Part shown: positions 16,479 through 16,851 of the stretch, in pieces
Layout of the letters: every line of letters starts with the position of its first letter
How positions within the stretch are numbered: position 1 is the stretch's first letter
Source: an uncultured Erysipelotrichaceae bacterium
GTDB taxonomy: Bacteria > Bacillota_I > Bacilli_A > Erysipelotrichales > Erysipelotrichaceae
DNA: 16,851 bases
Direction of reading: 5' to 3'
Assembly: GCA_900314345.1 (NCBI GenBank)
Contig: OMUX01000312.1
Coordinates: forward strand, 1 to 16,851
Position numbers and translations under genes: made by a program
The notes under the pieces: generated by a model
Seen by the model: only the letters and a program-made list of their open reading frames with translations
What the model was told of the DNA's origin: nothing
Databases searched by the model: none

Positions 16479-16532
16479 GAAATCACCGAACATACCTGTA
16501 CCCAGAACTGAAAAGAAAAGAGGTAAACAAAC

Positions 16533-16851
16533 ATGGGTTTAATCAGTGCAGCAATTTCTGCAGCCGGCTCCACCTTCTCCGATCAGTGGAAGGAGTACTT
16601 CTACTGTGAAGCCATTCCGAATGATACCATCGTCGTCAAAGGACACAAGAAGACAAAGGGATTCATCAACAAGGGTGATGACAACATCATTTCCGATGGT
16701 TCCGTGATCGCCGTCGCTGACGGTCAGTGCATGGTGATCGTCGAACAGGGCCAGGTCGTTGATATCTGTGCTCAGCCTGGCGAATTCCGCTATGATTCCA
16801 AGACAGAGCCTTCCCTGTTCACAGGATCCCTGGGTGAAGGCATCAAGAATG
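16533..16851 (+). CDS. SPFH-domain protein (YdjI / virion-core-protein-like), 3' end outside the window
   Basis: SPFH proteins form membrane-associated scaffolds. The YdjI-type group is linked with phage-shock-like envelope stress responses in Bacillus. Only the first 106 residues are visible. They open MGLISAAISAAGSTFSDQWK, typical of the family, with SDGSVIAVADGQCMVIVEQG (54-73) and CAQPGEFRYDSKTEPS (78-93) as recognisable blocks. AGAGG stands about nine bases ahead of the ATG. The gene is divergent from rplKA and shares its 314-base intergenic region. Typical members have a C-terminal zinc ribbon, which would lie beyond the window edge. Confidence 0.85.
   Translation, partial: MGLISAAISAAGSTFSDQWKEYFYCEAIPNDTIVVKGHKKTKGFINKGDDNIISDGSVIAVADGQCMVIVEQGQVVDICAQPGEFRYDSKTEPSLFTGSLGEGIKN

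Noticed and set aside
16322..16573. Minus-strand 83-codon frame upstream of rplK
   Set aside because: It overlaps the SPFH start and both divergent promoters, has no ribosome site, and looks like intergenic chance.

Overview
The window looks like chromosomal DNA of a low-to-mid GC Firmicute (about 50% GC by eye). It is built around the ribosomal-protein/RNA-polymerase cluster. On the minus strand, in transcription order, are rplK, rplA, [thioredoxin-like gene, pilin, sortase], rplJ, rplL, a YbxB/RsmC-like methyltransferase, rpoB and rpoC. The methyltransferase between rplL and rpoB, strong AGGAGG ribosome sites and an L10 leader before rplJ are Firmicute traits. The oversized RpoB with Asn at the E. 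coli His526 position suggests a lineage near the Mollicutes, such as Erysipelotrichia. That placement is an inference.

Layout from the left: bases 1-117 hold only a hairpin. A membrane-anchored M15B (VanY-type) peptidase homologue (minus) is divergent from a D-lactate-dehydrogenase-type 2-hydroxyacid dehydrogenase (plus). Two convergent terminators (about 1976-2051) separate the dehydrogenase from rpoC. rpoC and rpoB follow with 14 bases between them, then an rpoB leader hairpin, the methyltransferase, rplL and rplJ. rplJ has a recognisable L10 leader with an attenuator, and its promoter lies in the last codons of the sortase gene.

The accessory part is 12107-14835. A SpaA-type LPXTG-like pilin and a class C sortase overlap by one base and form a minimal pilus locus. 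Upstream is a small CPYC thioredoxin/glutaredoxin-like gene. Together they sit between rplA and rplJ, which are usually adjacent. rplA has its own terminator. A second terminator with a possible promoter in front lies upstream of the redox gene and may form an attenuated leader or a short RNA.

At the right, rplKA has its own promoter, with phased A-tracts upstream and an L1-site-like leader, instead of following nusG. It is divergent from an SPFH-domain gene cut by the window end.

How it works together: the rpl and rpo genes make ribosomal stalk, L1 arm and RNA polymerase core components, with L10 (and probably L1) controlling their own mRNAs. The sortase would polymerise the pilin and hand it to the cell wall. 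Readthrough from the pilus genes would have to pass the L10 attenuator. The strongest leads are the pilus cassette inside the ribosomal cluster, RpoB Asn526, the enlarged RpoB lobe, and the M15 protein lacking its catalytic glutamate. No CRISPR array, tRNA, rRNA or insertion sequence was seen.
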